A stretch of DNA of 64,000 nt from Prorocentrum cordatum (lineage: Eukaryota; Sar; Dinophyceae; Prorocentrales; Prorocentraceae): NCBI GenBank assembly GCA_963575745.1, contig CAUYUJ010006291.1:431476-495475 (forward strand), written 5' to 3'. Positions 53,156-63,624 of this stretch are shown piece after piece; positions within the stretch are counted from its first letter, which is position 1, and every line of letters begins with the position of its first letter. Both the position numbers and the translations under genes were made by a program. Below the pieces are notes generated by a model that was not told the origin of the DNA, made no database searches, and saw nothing but the letters and a program-made list of their open reading frames with translations.

Positions 53156-53964
53156 AGGCTCCGCTGCTGTAGGTCGGAGGAGGAATGATTAATGGATGCA
53201 AAAAATGAATGGGGAGGGGGGCTGAATGAGGAGGGAGAATAGAAGATGGAGGAGGAGCGACGGAATGCGGGAATGAGAGGGATGAGGAGGCGGACGAGGA
53301 TGGAAGGAAAAGAGGGAATATGGGGATGAGGACCGAAGGAGTAGGAGGATGGGGAAGAGGAAACGAGGTGCTCGAAGGTTGCTCAGCTTCTGCCCTCCCC
53401 TCTTCCCGCCTGTTGTTCCACGCCCTCCTCCTCCTTCCTCCACCCCTTCTCTCTCGCTCCTCCTTCACTTGCCTTCCATCCCCATCCCTCCATCCCTTCC
53501 TCCTCGCCCCCCCCCCTTCCGCCCGCTCCTACCTCCTCACGCTTCCGCTCCTCCCCCCCTGCGGGAGGGCCTGCGTGTGGGCAGCGCGGTGGAGCTGCAG
53601 TGGAAGATGCAGGCCGCCGGCACCGTCGATCGATCGAATGTGTGAATGACGGACGACACGAACGAGGACAAAGCCGGACGACGTTGCTGCTACGATGTTT
53701 CCCGGATTTTGCCGGTGACATTCCAAAGGAAGTATCGCCGTGCACGCAGTTCCCCGTGTTCTGCATCAGGACCGGCCCTGGGCCAGTCGGGCGTTGCGTT
53801 GTCATTCTAGTTTCGGCCTCTTGGGGCCGTTTTTTGGGCCCCGGAGCGTCAAACACCGATCCATACTGAACAGATGGCCAGGATTAGCCCCAGAAGGGTT
53901 TTTGATGCTATCCTGGTCGGACGTTGACGACGAGGGCGTGCCGGGGGCCGACGACACCGCGACC
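53156..53964. other. Purine- then pyrimidine-rich unassigned sequence
   Basis: AGG-rich to about 53365, then CCT-rich to 53560. From 53600 to 53960 complexity is normal but no motif is recognised. The long minus frame of 265 codons follows the base bias. Confidence 0.35.
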
Positions 53965-54022
53965 CTCGACCCCTCCTTCTCCACCTCCTCCTCCTCCTCC
54001 TCCTCCTCCTCCTCTTCCTCAG
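53965..54022 (+). repeat. (CTC)n microsatellite
   Basis: About 15 CTC/TCC units. Confidence 0.9.
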
Positions 54023-54299
54023 CCATTCCTCTCGGGGAAGGAGGGGCCCAGGTTATCAGCCGCCAATTTGCAAGTGGCATTGCGTTTGATGAGCCATCAA
54101 GAATGGTGGGTCTTCGTGTTCGCAGCAGCAGCGCTGGGACTAGGCCCCGCCGAGGCACGCGCAGGATGACTTCCTCGTTTCTCCTCCGTTTTGCTCCCCC
54201 CCTTCTCGACTCGCCATCAAGGTCGCGAGGTGCGGATCACCCTCCAGGCTGGGATCAGGTCGCCAGATGGTCTCATAATGCCGATTAGGTTTACCTACG
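54023..54299. other. Unassigned sequence upstream of the PPR relic
   Basis: No recognised motif. Confidence 0.25.
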
Positions 54300-55870
54300 A
54301 CCTGAATGCCAAGTGCGCAAAGAACAGGAGCGGAGCCCAACGTCAGCAGCTACAACAGCGGCGGCCAGGCGGAGCTTGAGCTCGATGCCAGCAGCGGCAG
54401 CGCTGGGATCAGGGAGAGCGCCAGCCAGACACCTTTTACCTCGAGCGTCCCACCCTCCACGGGGGAAGTTGCAATCGTCCCCGTCCGGAAAAGAAAAACA
54501 GTCGTCGGGAATGAGGAGACCGGCCACCCCTGCGGACGTCGCCATCCCGCCGATCACCCCTCGGCGAGCGCGGGCGCGCAGCAGGCAATGGAGGGCAAGT
54601 TGCGAGCGCCGAGCGTGTGGCACTAGACAGGCAGGTGAAACAAGAAGCGCTGAGCAACAACCCAGGAGGGGAGCGACACCTAGCTGCGAACAACGGGAGG
54701 TGAACTCCGAGTACGACGTCATCAGCTACAGCGCTGGCGACGGCGAAGGACGAGTGGCGACGGCAACGGACGAGGCCGACTTCATCAGCTACAACGCGAC
54801 GACGACGAGCGGCGAGCACGCAGGCGACGGGACGGCGAAGGACGAGCTGAACGTCTCGAGCTACAGCGCGGCGACGACAAACAGTCACTGCAAGCGTGAG
54901 CGAGGGGACCGCGTATCACGAGCCCAATGCCATCAGTTACAGCGTTTGGATCAGGGTGCGCCAAACGGCGGCCTCACGTCACGCCAGAAAAAGGCGAACG
55001 GGGGCAGCAGGCTCTGGCGCTGCTCGGCGAGAAGATGATGGCGAAGTGACAGCCCGACGCCATCACTCACAAACCTGGGATCAGTGCGAGCGAGAAGGCC
55101 GAGATCCCATCCTGCGAGAAACGGGCGGCGAAACGGGAGCCCGAACCAGTCAGCAACAGCGCTAGAAATAACAAGTGCGAGAAGTGGGAGGAGAAGCTGG
55201 AGCCACAAGGCGTCGTCTACCCCGCCGTGCAAAACTTGTGCGAGAAGGGCGGGCAGTGGCAGCAGGCTCTAGCGCTATTCAACGAGAGGTGGAAGGCGAA
55301 ACAACACCCCGACGCCATCAGCTACAGTGCCCAGCTGGAGTCCGAAGAGGGCGGCGACAGCGCTGGGCAAAGCGCGTGCGAGACAGGCGAGCAGTGGACG
55401 CAGACGCTGTCGCCACTCAGCACGGGCAGGAACGCGAAGATGGGGTCTCATATCATCAAATGTCCGCCAGTACACTGCGAGAAGTGGGAGACGAAGCTGG
55501 AGCCCGAACTGGTCAGTCAAAACGCTGGGAACAGCGTGTGCGCTACGGGCGAACTAGGGCCGTAGGTTCAGCGTGATCTAGCAAAGAGGCAGGCGGCTCG
55601 GACGCCATCCTGCGAGAAGTGGGGAGTGAATGTGTAGCCCGATGTTATCAGCAGCTACGGTGTGCCGCAGTCGGACGTGTTCTCCGCCGAAGAGCTGAGA
55701 CCAATTCGTGCGAGAACGCGTCGGGGATCGTGGGGCACGGAAGGATCTCAGCTGCAGTGCGGGGGTCGGGTCGTGCGAGAACCCAGGCAGTGGCAGCAGC
55801 CTTTGTTGCCGCGGGGTCCGACGAGCCATTCTAGGCCACAGTGCCGAGATCAGCTCGTGGGAGAATGTGT
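54300..55870 (+). pseudogene. Decayed pentatricopeptide-repeat (PPR) gene
   Basis: PPR proteins bind organelle or nuclear RNA through tandem 35-residue helical hairpins. The best-kept repeat lies in frame 55227-55565: LCEKGGQWQQALALFNERW followed by KAKQHPDAISYSAQ, matching the usual CEKGxQWQxALxL..EM...PxxISYxA pattern. Partial repeats lie on both sides: NVSSYNSG (54337), SEYDVISYSAG (54709), ADFISYNAT (54778), LNVSSYSAAT (54850), EPNAISYSVW (54922), KCEKWEEKLEP (55170) and CEKWETKLEPELV (55476). They fall in several frames, with gaps where repeats have lost the pattern. No signal peptide or start can be chosen. It is a degraded relic unless assembly errors cause the shifts. Confidence 0.7.
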
Positions 55871-56400
55871 GAGAGAAGTGCGAGAAATCTGCTTCTTGGT
55901 TGACTCGCGGCGCGTGGACGACCCGATGCGGCCAGCCAGCCCATGGCGCGAACCCATGGGGTTTCGCGAACCGTCTGACCTGAATTCCTCCTCCTGCGCC
56001 TCCTCTCTCGCTCCTTCTCTTCCCGCGCTTCTCCTCATCTTCCCTCTCTTGCCCTTCTCTTCCGCCCCTCCATCTCCTTCCAGCGGGCCAACACCATCAA
56101 AACGACAACGTCGGCGAGGAGGGAGGCGTTGTTCGCGCGGTGTTCCGCAGCACGGTTTCCTCTGCATCGATAGTGGCACCGTGGAGCCCAGTGGATCTTA
56201 GAACGCGCAGCTCATCCCCCTCCTGCCCCCCTCCTCTTTGACTCCTCTCCGACCCCCCGTCCGCCCTCCATCCTTCCATCCACCCCCCCTCCTTCCTTCC
56301 CTCCCTCCATCCCCCCTCTCACTCCTTCCCTGTTTCCATCCTCCCTCCTCCGCCCTCCCTCACCCCTCCTCCTCCTCCCGCGGCCTCCTAGCCTATCTGG
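55871..56400. other. CT-rich sequence
   Basis: 55985-56090 and 56220-56395 are CCT/TCC-rich without a clean period. The frames are Pro/Ser/Leu-rich artefacts. Confidence 0.45.
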
Positions 56401-57129
56401 CGGGCAAGAGGAGTGGGGGAGTCTCGGAGCATCGGATCCCTGAACAATGCCAGCTTACAAGGTTAAACACCCCAGGCTTGCAGGCGAATGCCCCTGAACC
56501 AAACCTGAGGCGCCACAGCATGGTTGCCAACGCCGCGAGGCGTCAGGACCGTATATTGTGGAGAGGGTGGAACGCCTCCATTCTAGTGTCAAGAGAGGGG
56601 AAGCAACCAATGTCATGCCGCGAGGCACAACCAAGTAGCCACGCCAGAACCAAACAACAGTGCACTGCCTAGACTTGGCTTTCGCCCAGAGGCGAGCGAG
56701 AGCACTGACTGGACGAGGAGGCGTGTGGAAGCGCGCCCAACAGCTCGAGAGAAGAAAGACGGGGTGGCGACAAGGCCAGTCCCAAACCGACGCATTACTG
56801 CTGGTTGCAGTCGGTCATAGGCGCTGTAGTACGAAGTGGGGTTGACGTGGAAGCGGGTACTTCTTCAGCCGACCTTGACGCGCGGCTGCTGCCGAGGACT
56901 GCCCAGTCGATCTTCGGTCCAGTGGGCACAGCGGCACGATCGCCCGAGGATGGTGTGGAACGGCCCGGAGGAGGTAGCCGCGACGTTTGGGGGGGGTCGG
57001 TGGTGATGAGGCTGGTCGGACGACAGGCCGGGAGCCCGTTCGGCTGGTGGTACGGCATACTGGACGCCCTGTCGATGCGCGCCGACGGCCTGGCTGCGGG
57101 CGCCTCGGCGGTCCCCCGCGCTGCAGCCG
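56401..57129. other. Unassigned sequence with short frames
   Basis: Normal complexity. The plus frame 56805-57191 (128 codons) is Gly/Ala/Arg-rich with no known motif. Nothing else is recognised. Confidence 0.3.
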
Positions 57130-57380
57130 AGGCTCGGGGATCGGGGCTCGAGCGCAGCATCGAGCACCCGGCTTCGAGGCTCGAGGCTTGATCGGGGACG
57201 GAGGTGCGAGGTCCGATCGAGGATTGAGGCCCTCGAGGCTCGACCGAGAGCCTGGGTTCGATCGGGGGTGGAGATTCGATGTTCGTTCGAGGATCTCTAA
57301 TTGAGGCTCAATCGAGGTTGGATCGGGGATGGAGGTTCAAGGTTCGATCTATGATAGAGCATCGCGGGGCTGGGACCTTG
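57130..57380 (+). repeat. Short GAGGCTCGA / GATCGGGG repeats
   Basis: gaggctcgag, gatcgggga and ggaggtt(c/g) words recur with loose 30-40-bp spacing over about 230 bp. A smaller cluster with the same words lies at 8015-8062. Confidence 0.55.
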
Positions 57381-57494
57381 CTTGAGGCTTCCTTTTTTGA
57401 GGGGGTAGGTAGCTCTCGAGGAGGCTCCCGGAAGCCGCTCTGGGCCTACCCTGAGACCCTGGGAGACCTTGGGAGGCCCAAGGGCCCTGTGCAG

Positions 57495-57650
57495 AGCCCC
57501 AGCGTCGTCGTCGTCGTGGACCGTCGCCGTCGCAGTTGGCCCCCGTCGCTCGTTGTGCGTTGTTGCCGCCGCTGCCGCTGCTACCGTCCCTGCCATCGTC
57601 GTCACCGCCGTCGCCGCCGTCGTCATCCTCGTCGTTGTCGTCTCGAGCAT
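57495..57650 (+). repeat. GTC/GCC trinucleotide tract
   Basis: CGTCGTCGT and GCCGCTGCC words. Open frames on both strands are Ala/Val/Thr-rich. Confidence 0.8.
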
Positions 57651-57734
57651 CGGGAGCGGAATTCGGGGCTCCAGGGTGACAAGCTTTTTTTGACCCTCGG
57701 ATACGAGGCAGCCTCAACATAAAGATGCTCGGGA

Positions 57735-58030
57735 GTGGCAGTAGCAGTGGCTGGTTCGTTCGTTGGTCGGTCAGTTAGTTGGCTGATTGTTGGTTGGTCA
57801 GTTGGTTCATTGATCGGTTGGTTGGCTTGTCGACTGACTGGATGGTTGTTTGGTTGGCTGGTTGGCTCCTTAGATGGTCGGCTGGTTGGCTGGTTGTCTG
57901 CGTTGGTTGGCTGGTTGTGCGGTAGGCCGGTTGGCTTACTGGTGGGCTGCTTGGTTGGTTGGTCAGCTGGTTGGTTTGCCAGTTGGATGATTGGCTGGCT
58001 GGCTGGTGGACTGGTCGACTGGTGCTGGCA
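57735..58030 (+). repeat. (TTGG)n-type array
   Basis: TTGGTTGGCTGGTTGG words over about 300 bp, imperfect 4-bp period. Plus frames read Trp/Leu/Val/Gly; minus frames read Gln/Pro/Thr/Asn. Confidence 0.9.
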
Positions 58031-58049
58031 GCCGAGGTGGCCAAGATCA

Positions 58050-58900
58050 TCGCCATTCCCTGGGCCCAGAACCCTTGTAAATGGCTGGCCGGTGGAACAC
58101 ATGAGCCTCCGTGAGGATCCTTTGCAGTGGGGGAAATGACCACATGTCCGTGATTCACGTGAGAGCCCCTGACCCCTGTGTTGCGGGCAGGGGGAAGTAA
58201 ACGAACCCCTGTAGCTGGCGCGGCGGAGTCAACTCCTGGAAAACCACTGTGAGAACCCTTGCGGGCAGCATGCGAGAAATTCACATATCTCCTATCTGAC
58301 CCGCGTGAAAACCCTTGTGGCAAGCAGGGGGGGGGCTAAAGAAAACGTTGCCCCCCCCCCCCCCTGCGGTGGTATCCTGAACTCATCTCCCTTAGAACCC
58401 CCTGGCCAAGCCCATCTAGCAGGCAGGAGGGTGTACGCAAGTGGCGGTGGCTCGGGAAGACTGACTGCAATTGTGTTGTCGAAAAGGCGGGCCGAAAGGA
58501 CAACCGAATGTTGTTATCATGAGCGGTGGTTAGACCAATCGCGGGAAACTCACTTGCCCCGTCCTTGTTGATGGGGACGCTGCGTCCGATGGGAGGATGG
58601 GCATCTTGTGCCTTTTGTGGGTCGCCTCGGGGGGCGACGGCATAATTGTTAGGGAATGAGCGGATCTCTTGACACAGCCCTTGTGGCGAGCAGACAGCGC
58701 TCTCGGCTGGCCCTGTGACCAGCAGGTGGGATGGGCGGGGGTAAACAAGACACGCGTAACCAGTGTCAGAACCCGTCTTATGGGAGACATGGGAAAACAA
58801 TCGAATCTGTTGTAACTCATTAGGGGGAGTAACCAAATCTCTCTCACAACCTCCCATGTGAATTCGTGTAGCATGCAGGGGGGAATTGTGAAACATATTG
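58050..58900 (+). repeat. Decayed repeat around gtgagaacccttg...gcaggggg
   Basis: The string gtga(g/a)a(g/a)cccttg followed by ggcaagcaggggg recurs near 58160, 58247, 58302, 58655, 58760 and 58850 with 55-110-bp spacing. G9 (58329) and C13-like (58352) runs interrupt it. The minus frames that cross it have no motif. Confidence 0.55.
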
Positions 58901-59099
58901 ACCATGCATAATCAACAGGGGGCAGTGGATCAAAGACGCCTACGGCGAGTCACCGCCGCCCCATTCTTTCAAACGTTTGAGACAGTTTGGCCACGCTTTT
59001 GGACCAAGAGTTCCCCCAGCCGTTGTAGAAGCCCTTCGGGGAAAGCGTTGCGGAGGAAGAGAAGGATGAGGAGAGGGAGGAGAAAGGAGGATCAGGAGA
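58901..59099. other. Unassigned sequence
   Basis: No repeat or motif recognised; slightly purine-rich towards the end. Confidence 0.25.
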
Positions 59100-59460
59100 A
59101 GAGTTCTTTTGGGAGCTTCGCGGGTCCTTCTTGCGGCCTCTTGGGAGCTTCCCGGGGGCCTCTTGGAGGCCTCCATGGGCCTTTGGGGGGCTTTTTCGGG
59201 GCTTCTTGGGGCCTTCGGGGCCGTCTTGGAGTCCTCTTGGGCCGTCTTGGGGCCCTTCGGGGCCGTCTTGGAAGCATCTTGGGCCGTCCTGGGGCCATCT
59301 TGGAGGCCTCTTGGGCGCTCCAGGGGCAGTTTTAGAACACCTTAGGAATACCAATGGTTTTGGCCTCTTCGGGCTTTCCTGGAGGACCTCTTGAAGGCCT
59401 CTTGGACTGTCTTGGAGGCCTCTTTGGGGCCTCTTGGGCTGTCTTGGGCCATCGTGTTGC
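59100..59460 (+). repeat. CTTGGGG low-complexity array, locus 4
   Basis: gcctcttgggccgtcttgggg and related 11-12-base words, as at 3425-3720. A ttttggcctcttcggg piece at 59358 resembles the ccttttcgg/ttttggc pieces inside locus 3, so the arrays may share more than the basic word. Confidence 0.75.
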
Positions 59461-61084
59461 CGTCGCCGCCTCGTCGCCGCCCGCCGCCTTGTCGCCGCTG
59501 ATGTTGGGCCTCATAGGTTGCACCACATAGCTTACCCCAAATAGATTTCACCACATATCTTCTCCTTTCTAGAATATGAATAGACTATACCCCCCCTCCG
59601 GAATTATCGATCCCCGTTTTGGTATTGCAATTTACATATGGTTCTGCCCCATGGTCCATCCTACCTGTGAATTCATACTATCCCAGCCAGGCCTGTATCG
59701 ACCCCCACCGCCATCTTCTGCAACAAAAATACTAAGCGCACACTCGTTCATTAGCAAGCATAAGTTTTCAATAATATCCTGCAAAACAACGGTACGAAGT
59801 GCACACGCCCGCGTCGTCGCGCGCGCATGCCGGAGTCTTTCACCAACCTTCGGTTTCGGAAGGATTTCAAAATCGAGTTTCCCCAAAAACATTCAAGCAC
59901 ACAGGGTTTCGCAACACTGATTTGTTAAAAGCTTACACGCGCGCTCTTGCGAAATCTGAAGAAGACCATCGGTTTTCCAACATTTTCGAAACATGCTACC
60001 AAACGGGCTTCGCGCGCGCATGTCGAAATCGTTCGATCGCCCTTGCGCGCGTGCTGTCTCGAGACTGCTCTGTAAACATGAATGACGAAGTGCACGCGCG
60101 CGCGTCGTCGCACGCGCATGCCGAAATCCTTCAAAAACCTTGGTTTAGGACGTATTTCAAAATCGAGTGCCCAAACAACATACAAACACACAGGGTTTCG
60201 CAACACGGATTTTCAACCAAAGCGTGCGCGCGCGCTCTTGTGTCGTCGTCGTCGTCGTGGTCGTTGTCGCTGTCGTCGTCGGCGTCGCTGTCGTTGCCAA
60301 GTGCCATTTGGTACCCACCGTCACGGTCTCAAGAAGTCTTGCGACCAAGATTTGGGTGGGTTTGTGGGATGTTTGCACGAGCAGTGGAGAGGACAGTTTC
60401 AAGACAGTCAAAGTGAATTGCACCACAAAGATTGCTCCACGTAACTTGCACCACATATTGCTCCACATAGCTTGCACCACATATGTTCTCCTTCTATCAA
60501 GAGAATAGGTTCTACCACCCTCCCCCCCGGGGGTTATCCATTCACCAGGAACCGATGCAAAACCCATATGAGTCTGACCCATCGTCCATCTTAGATATGA
60601 ATTTACACTATCCCAAGGGGGCCGGCATCGACCCCCACCGCCATCTTCTGCAAACAATATTATGCGCGCGCATTCGTTTATCAAAAATCGTAAGTTTTCA
60701 AGAATCCATTGCAACAACTGGGACGAAGTGCACACGCGCGCGTCGTCGCGCGCGCATGCCGAAATCTATCCCAAACCTTCGGTTTCGGACGGATTTCAAA
60801 ATCGAGTTTCCGAAAAACATTCAAGCACAGGGTTTCGCAACTGATTTTTTTTTGAAATCTTACACGCGCGCTCTTGCGAAATCTGAAGAAAACCATAGGT
60901 TTTGCAACATGTTCGAAACATGCTACCAAACGGGCTTCGCGCGCGCATGTCGAAATCGTTCGATCGCCCTTGCGCGCGTGCTGTCTCGAGAATGCTCTGT
61001 AAAAAAGAATGACGGAGCGCAAGCGCGCGCGTCGTCGCACGCGCATGCCGAAATCCTTCAAGAACCTTGGTTTAGGACGTATTG

Positions 61085-62371
61085 CGAAGGCCTGACGGCC
61101 GGTGCCGCCGACCCTGTTCGCAATGCGCAGCAAGAGGCACGGGCTGTGGGATGGTTTTGGGGAACGGGGAGAAGGACGAGAAGGTGGGGGAGGGAGGTGT
61201 CGTATCTGACCCGGGACTTCCCCGGGACTCCCCCGGGACCCCCCCCGGGACCCCCTCTCCCTCCCCCGGCGGGGAAGGGAAAGGGAAGGGGCTTCCCTTC
61301 GACTCAATTACGACGTTGCTCAAGGTCGGTACGGGGGGGGGGCGTCGTATCTGACCTGGGGGGGGGGTCGCTACCGCCCCCCGCTACCCCCCCCTCGCCT
61401 CCCGGCGGGGGAGGGATCAAAGGGAAGGGGCTTCCCTTCGACTCAATTACGAGGTTGCTCAAGGTCGGCTTGGCTGGAGCCCAGGGGAAGAGGAGTCCCA
61501 GGGGGGGGCGTCGTATCTGACCCGGGGGGGGGGTCGGTACCCCCCCCCTACCCCCCCCCCCCTCCCGGCGGGGGAGGGATCAAAGGGAAGGGGCTTCCCT
61601 TCGACTCAATTACGAGGTTGCTCAAGGTCGGCTTGGCTGGAGCCCAGGGGAAGAGGAGTCCCAGGGGGGGGCGTCGTATCTGACCCGGGGGGGGGTCGGT
61701 CCTTCCCTTCGACTCAATTACCCCAAAAAGGCGGGGGAGGGATCAAAGGGAAGGGGCTTCCCTTCGACTCAATTACGAGGTTGCTCAAGGAGCCCAGGGG
61801 AAGAGGAGTCCCAGGGGGGGGCGTCGTATCTGACCCGGGGGGGGGGTCGGTCCCCCCCCCCCCCCCCCCCTCCCGGCGGGGGAGGGATCAAAGGGAAGGG
61901 GCTTCCCTTCGACTCAATTACGAGGTTGCTCAAGGTCGGCTTGGCTGGAGCCCAGGGGAAGAGGAGTCCCAGGGGGGGGCGTCGTATCTGACCCGGGGGG
62001 GGGGTCGCTACCCCCCCCCCCTCCCGGCGGGGGAGGGATCAAAGGGAAGGGGCTTCCCTTCGACTCAATTACGAGGTTGCTCAAGGTCGGCTTGGCTGGA
62101 GCCCAGGGGAAGAGGAGTCCCAGGGGGGGGCGTCGTATCTGACCCGGGGGGGGGGTCGCTACCCCCCCCCCCCCTCCCGGCGGGGGAGGGATCAAAGGGA
62201 AGGGGCTTCCCTTCGACTCAATTACGAGGTTGCTCAAGGTCGGCTTGGCTGGAGCCCAGGGGAAGAGGAGTCCCAGGGAAAGGGAAGGACAGAGACGACG
62301 AGTACAAAGAACGACGGAGATGACGGCTCGAACGGAAAAGCCCCTCACACACGCCGACAGGGTCGGCGGAT
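61085..62371. mobile_element. 1.29-kb insertion with 13-bp inverted ends and internal 150-165-bp array
   Basis: Copy 1 of the host repeat reads ggacgtatttcaaaatcg; in copy 2 it is split after ggacgtatt (61083) and resumes atttcaaaatcg (62370). Near the ends, ccgccgaccctgt (61105-61117) and acagggtcggcgg (62357-62369) are perfect inverted repeats, and att flanks both sides as a possible 3-bp target duplication. Inside, cgtatctgacc recurs at 61201, 61346, 61512, 61675, 61825, 61983 and 62134. Each unit carries G and C runs, a gggaaggggcttccc hairpin and gactcaattacg. No transposase is encoded, so any mobility would be non-autonomous. Confidence 0.7.
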
Positions 62372-62454
62372 TTCAAAATCGAGTGCCCAAACAACATACA
62401 AAAACAGGGTTTCGCAACACGGATTTTCAACCAAAGCGTACGCGCGCGCTCTTG

Positions 62455-62488
62455 CGTCGTCGTCGTCGTCGCCGTCCTTCCGCCTCCC

Positions 62489-62520
<32 letters not shown>

Positions 62521-63128
62521 CTCTGTCTTTCCTCGTCGTCGTCGTCGTCCTCTTTGGCGTCGTCGTCGTTTCCGACGTCGTTGTCGCCGTAGTCGTCACG
62601 GTCGTCCTCCCTCCTCCCTCGTCGTCGTCGTCGTCCGTCGTCGGCGTCTCGTCATCGTTCCTCCCATTTCGTACGTCCTCTTCCCTCCTCCCTCGTCGTT
62701 GTCGTCGTCGGCGTCGCCGTCCTCCCTCCTTCTTCGTTCTTCGCGTCGTCGCCGTCCTCCCTCCTCCCTCGTCGTTGTCGTCGTTGTCGCCGTCGTCGTC
62801 CTCCCTCCTCCCTCGTCATCGTCGTCGGCGTCGGCGACGTCGTCTTCGTCTTCGTCGTCGTCGTCGTCGGCGTCGCAGACGTCGTTGTCGTCGTCGCCGT
62901 CTTCGTCGTCGTCGTCTTCCTCGTCGTCGGCGTCGTCGTCGCCGTCGTCGTCGTCGGCGTCGTCATCGTCGTCGTCGTCGGCGTCGTCGTCGTCGGTGTC
63001 GCCGTCGTCGTCGTCGTTGTCGTTGTCGTCGAAATCGTCGGAGACGTCGTCCTCGTCGTCGGCGTCGTCGTCGCCGTCGTCGTCGTGGTCGTTGTCGCTG
63101 TCGTCGTCGGCGTCGCTGTCGTTGCCAA
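62455..63128 (+). repeat. Expanded GTC microsatellite
   Basis: About 674 bp of CGTCGTCGTCG with GCCGTC, TTGTCG and CTCCCTCGTCG variants. The equivalent tract in the sister copy (60240-60301) is only 61 bp. Frames read Ser, Arg or Val runs, and Asp/Thr on minus. Confidence 0.92.
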
Positions 63129-63520
63129 GTGCCATTTGGTACCCACCGTCACGGTCTCAAGAAGTCTTGCGACCAAGATGTGGGTGGGTTTGTGGGATGT
63201 TTGCACGAGCAGTGGAGAGGACAGTTTCAAGACAGTCAAAGTGAATTGCACCACAAAGATTGCTCCACGTAACTTGCACCACATATATTGCTCCACATAG
63301 CTTGCACCACATATGTTCTCCTTCTATCAAGAGAATAGGTTCTACCACCCTCCCCCCCGGGGTTATCCATTCACCAGGAACCGATGCAAAACCCATATGA
63401 GTCTGACCCATCGTCCATCTTAGATATGAATTTACACTATCCCAAGGGGGCCGGCATCGACCCCCACCGCCATCTTCTGCAAACAATATTATGCGCGCAC
63501 GCTCGTTTATCAAATTATCC

Positions 63521-63624
63521 CGGCAAAGCAACCTAACAGCGATGTGTAGCCGCATATCTGAAAGCATTCCCCTTCAGATTCAGATGAAAATCCAGTTGTA
63601 GAATTCTGCTGTTCTCGCAGTCGT
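63521..63624. other. Short unassigned spacer
   Basis: Unique-looking sequence between the triplication and the terminal array. Confidence 0.4.

Larger units (their letters stand above)
59480..63520 (+). repeat. ~930-bp segment in three tandem copies
   Basis: Anchor ccatcttctgc occurs at 59711, 60641 and 63470. Around each lie the same cacatatgttctcc, atgagtctgacccatcg-like and gaatttacactatccca stretches. The first two copies also share gcacgcgcgcgtcgtcgcgc and ggatttcaaaatcgagttt. Copy 1 to copy 2 is 930 bp. Copy 2 to copy 3 is 2829 bp. The 1899-bp excess is explained by a GTC tract grown by 613 bp and an insertion of about 1.29 kb at 61085. Sub-units inside each copy (gcgcgcatgccgaaatc, ttcaaaatcgag) also repeat two to three times. 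ORFs here are not supported as genes. Confidence 0.85.

Noticed and set aside
57623-58102. Gln/Pro/Thr-rich minus-strand ORF as a cell-surface protein
   Set aside because: It is a direct translation of the TTGG-type microsatellite.
62596-63296. Asp/Thr-rich minus-strand ORFs of 179-214 codons
   Set aside because: They arise from the expanded GTC microsatellite.
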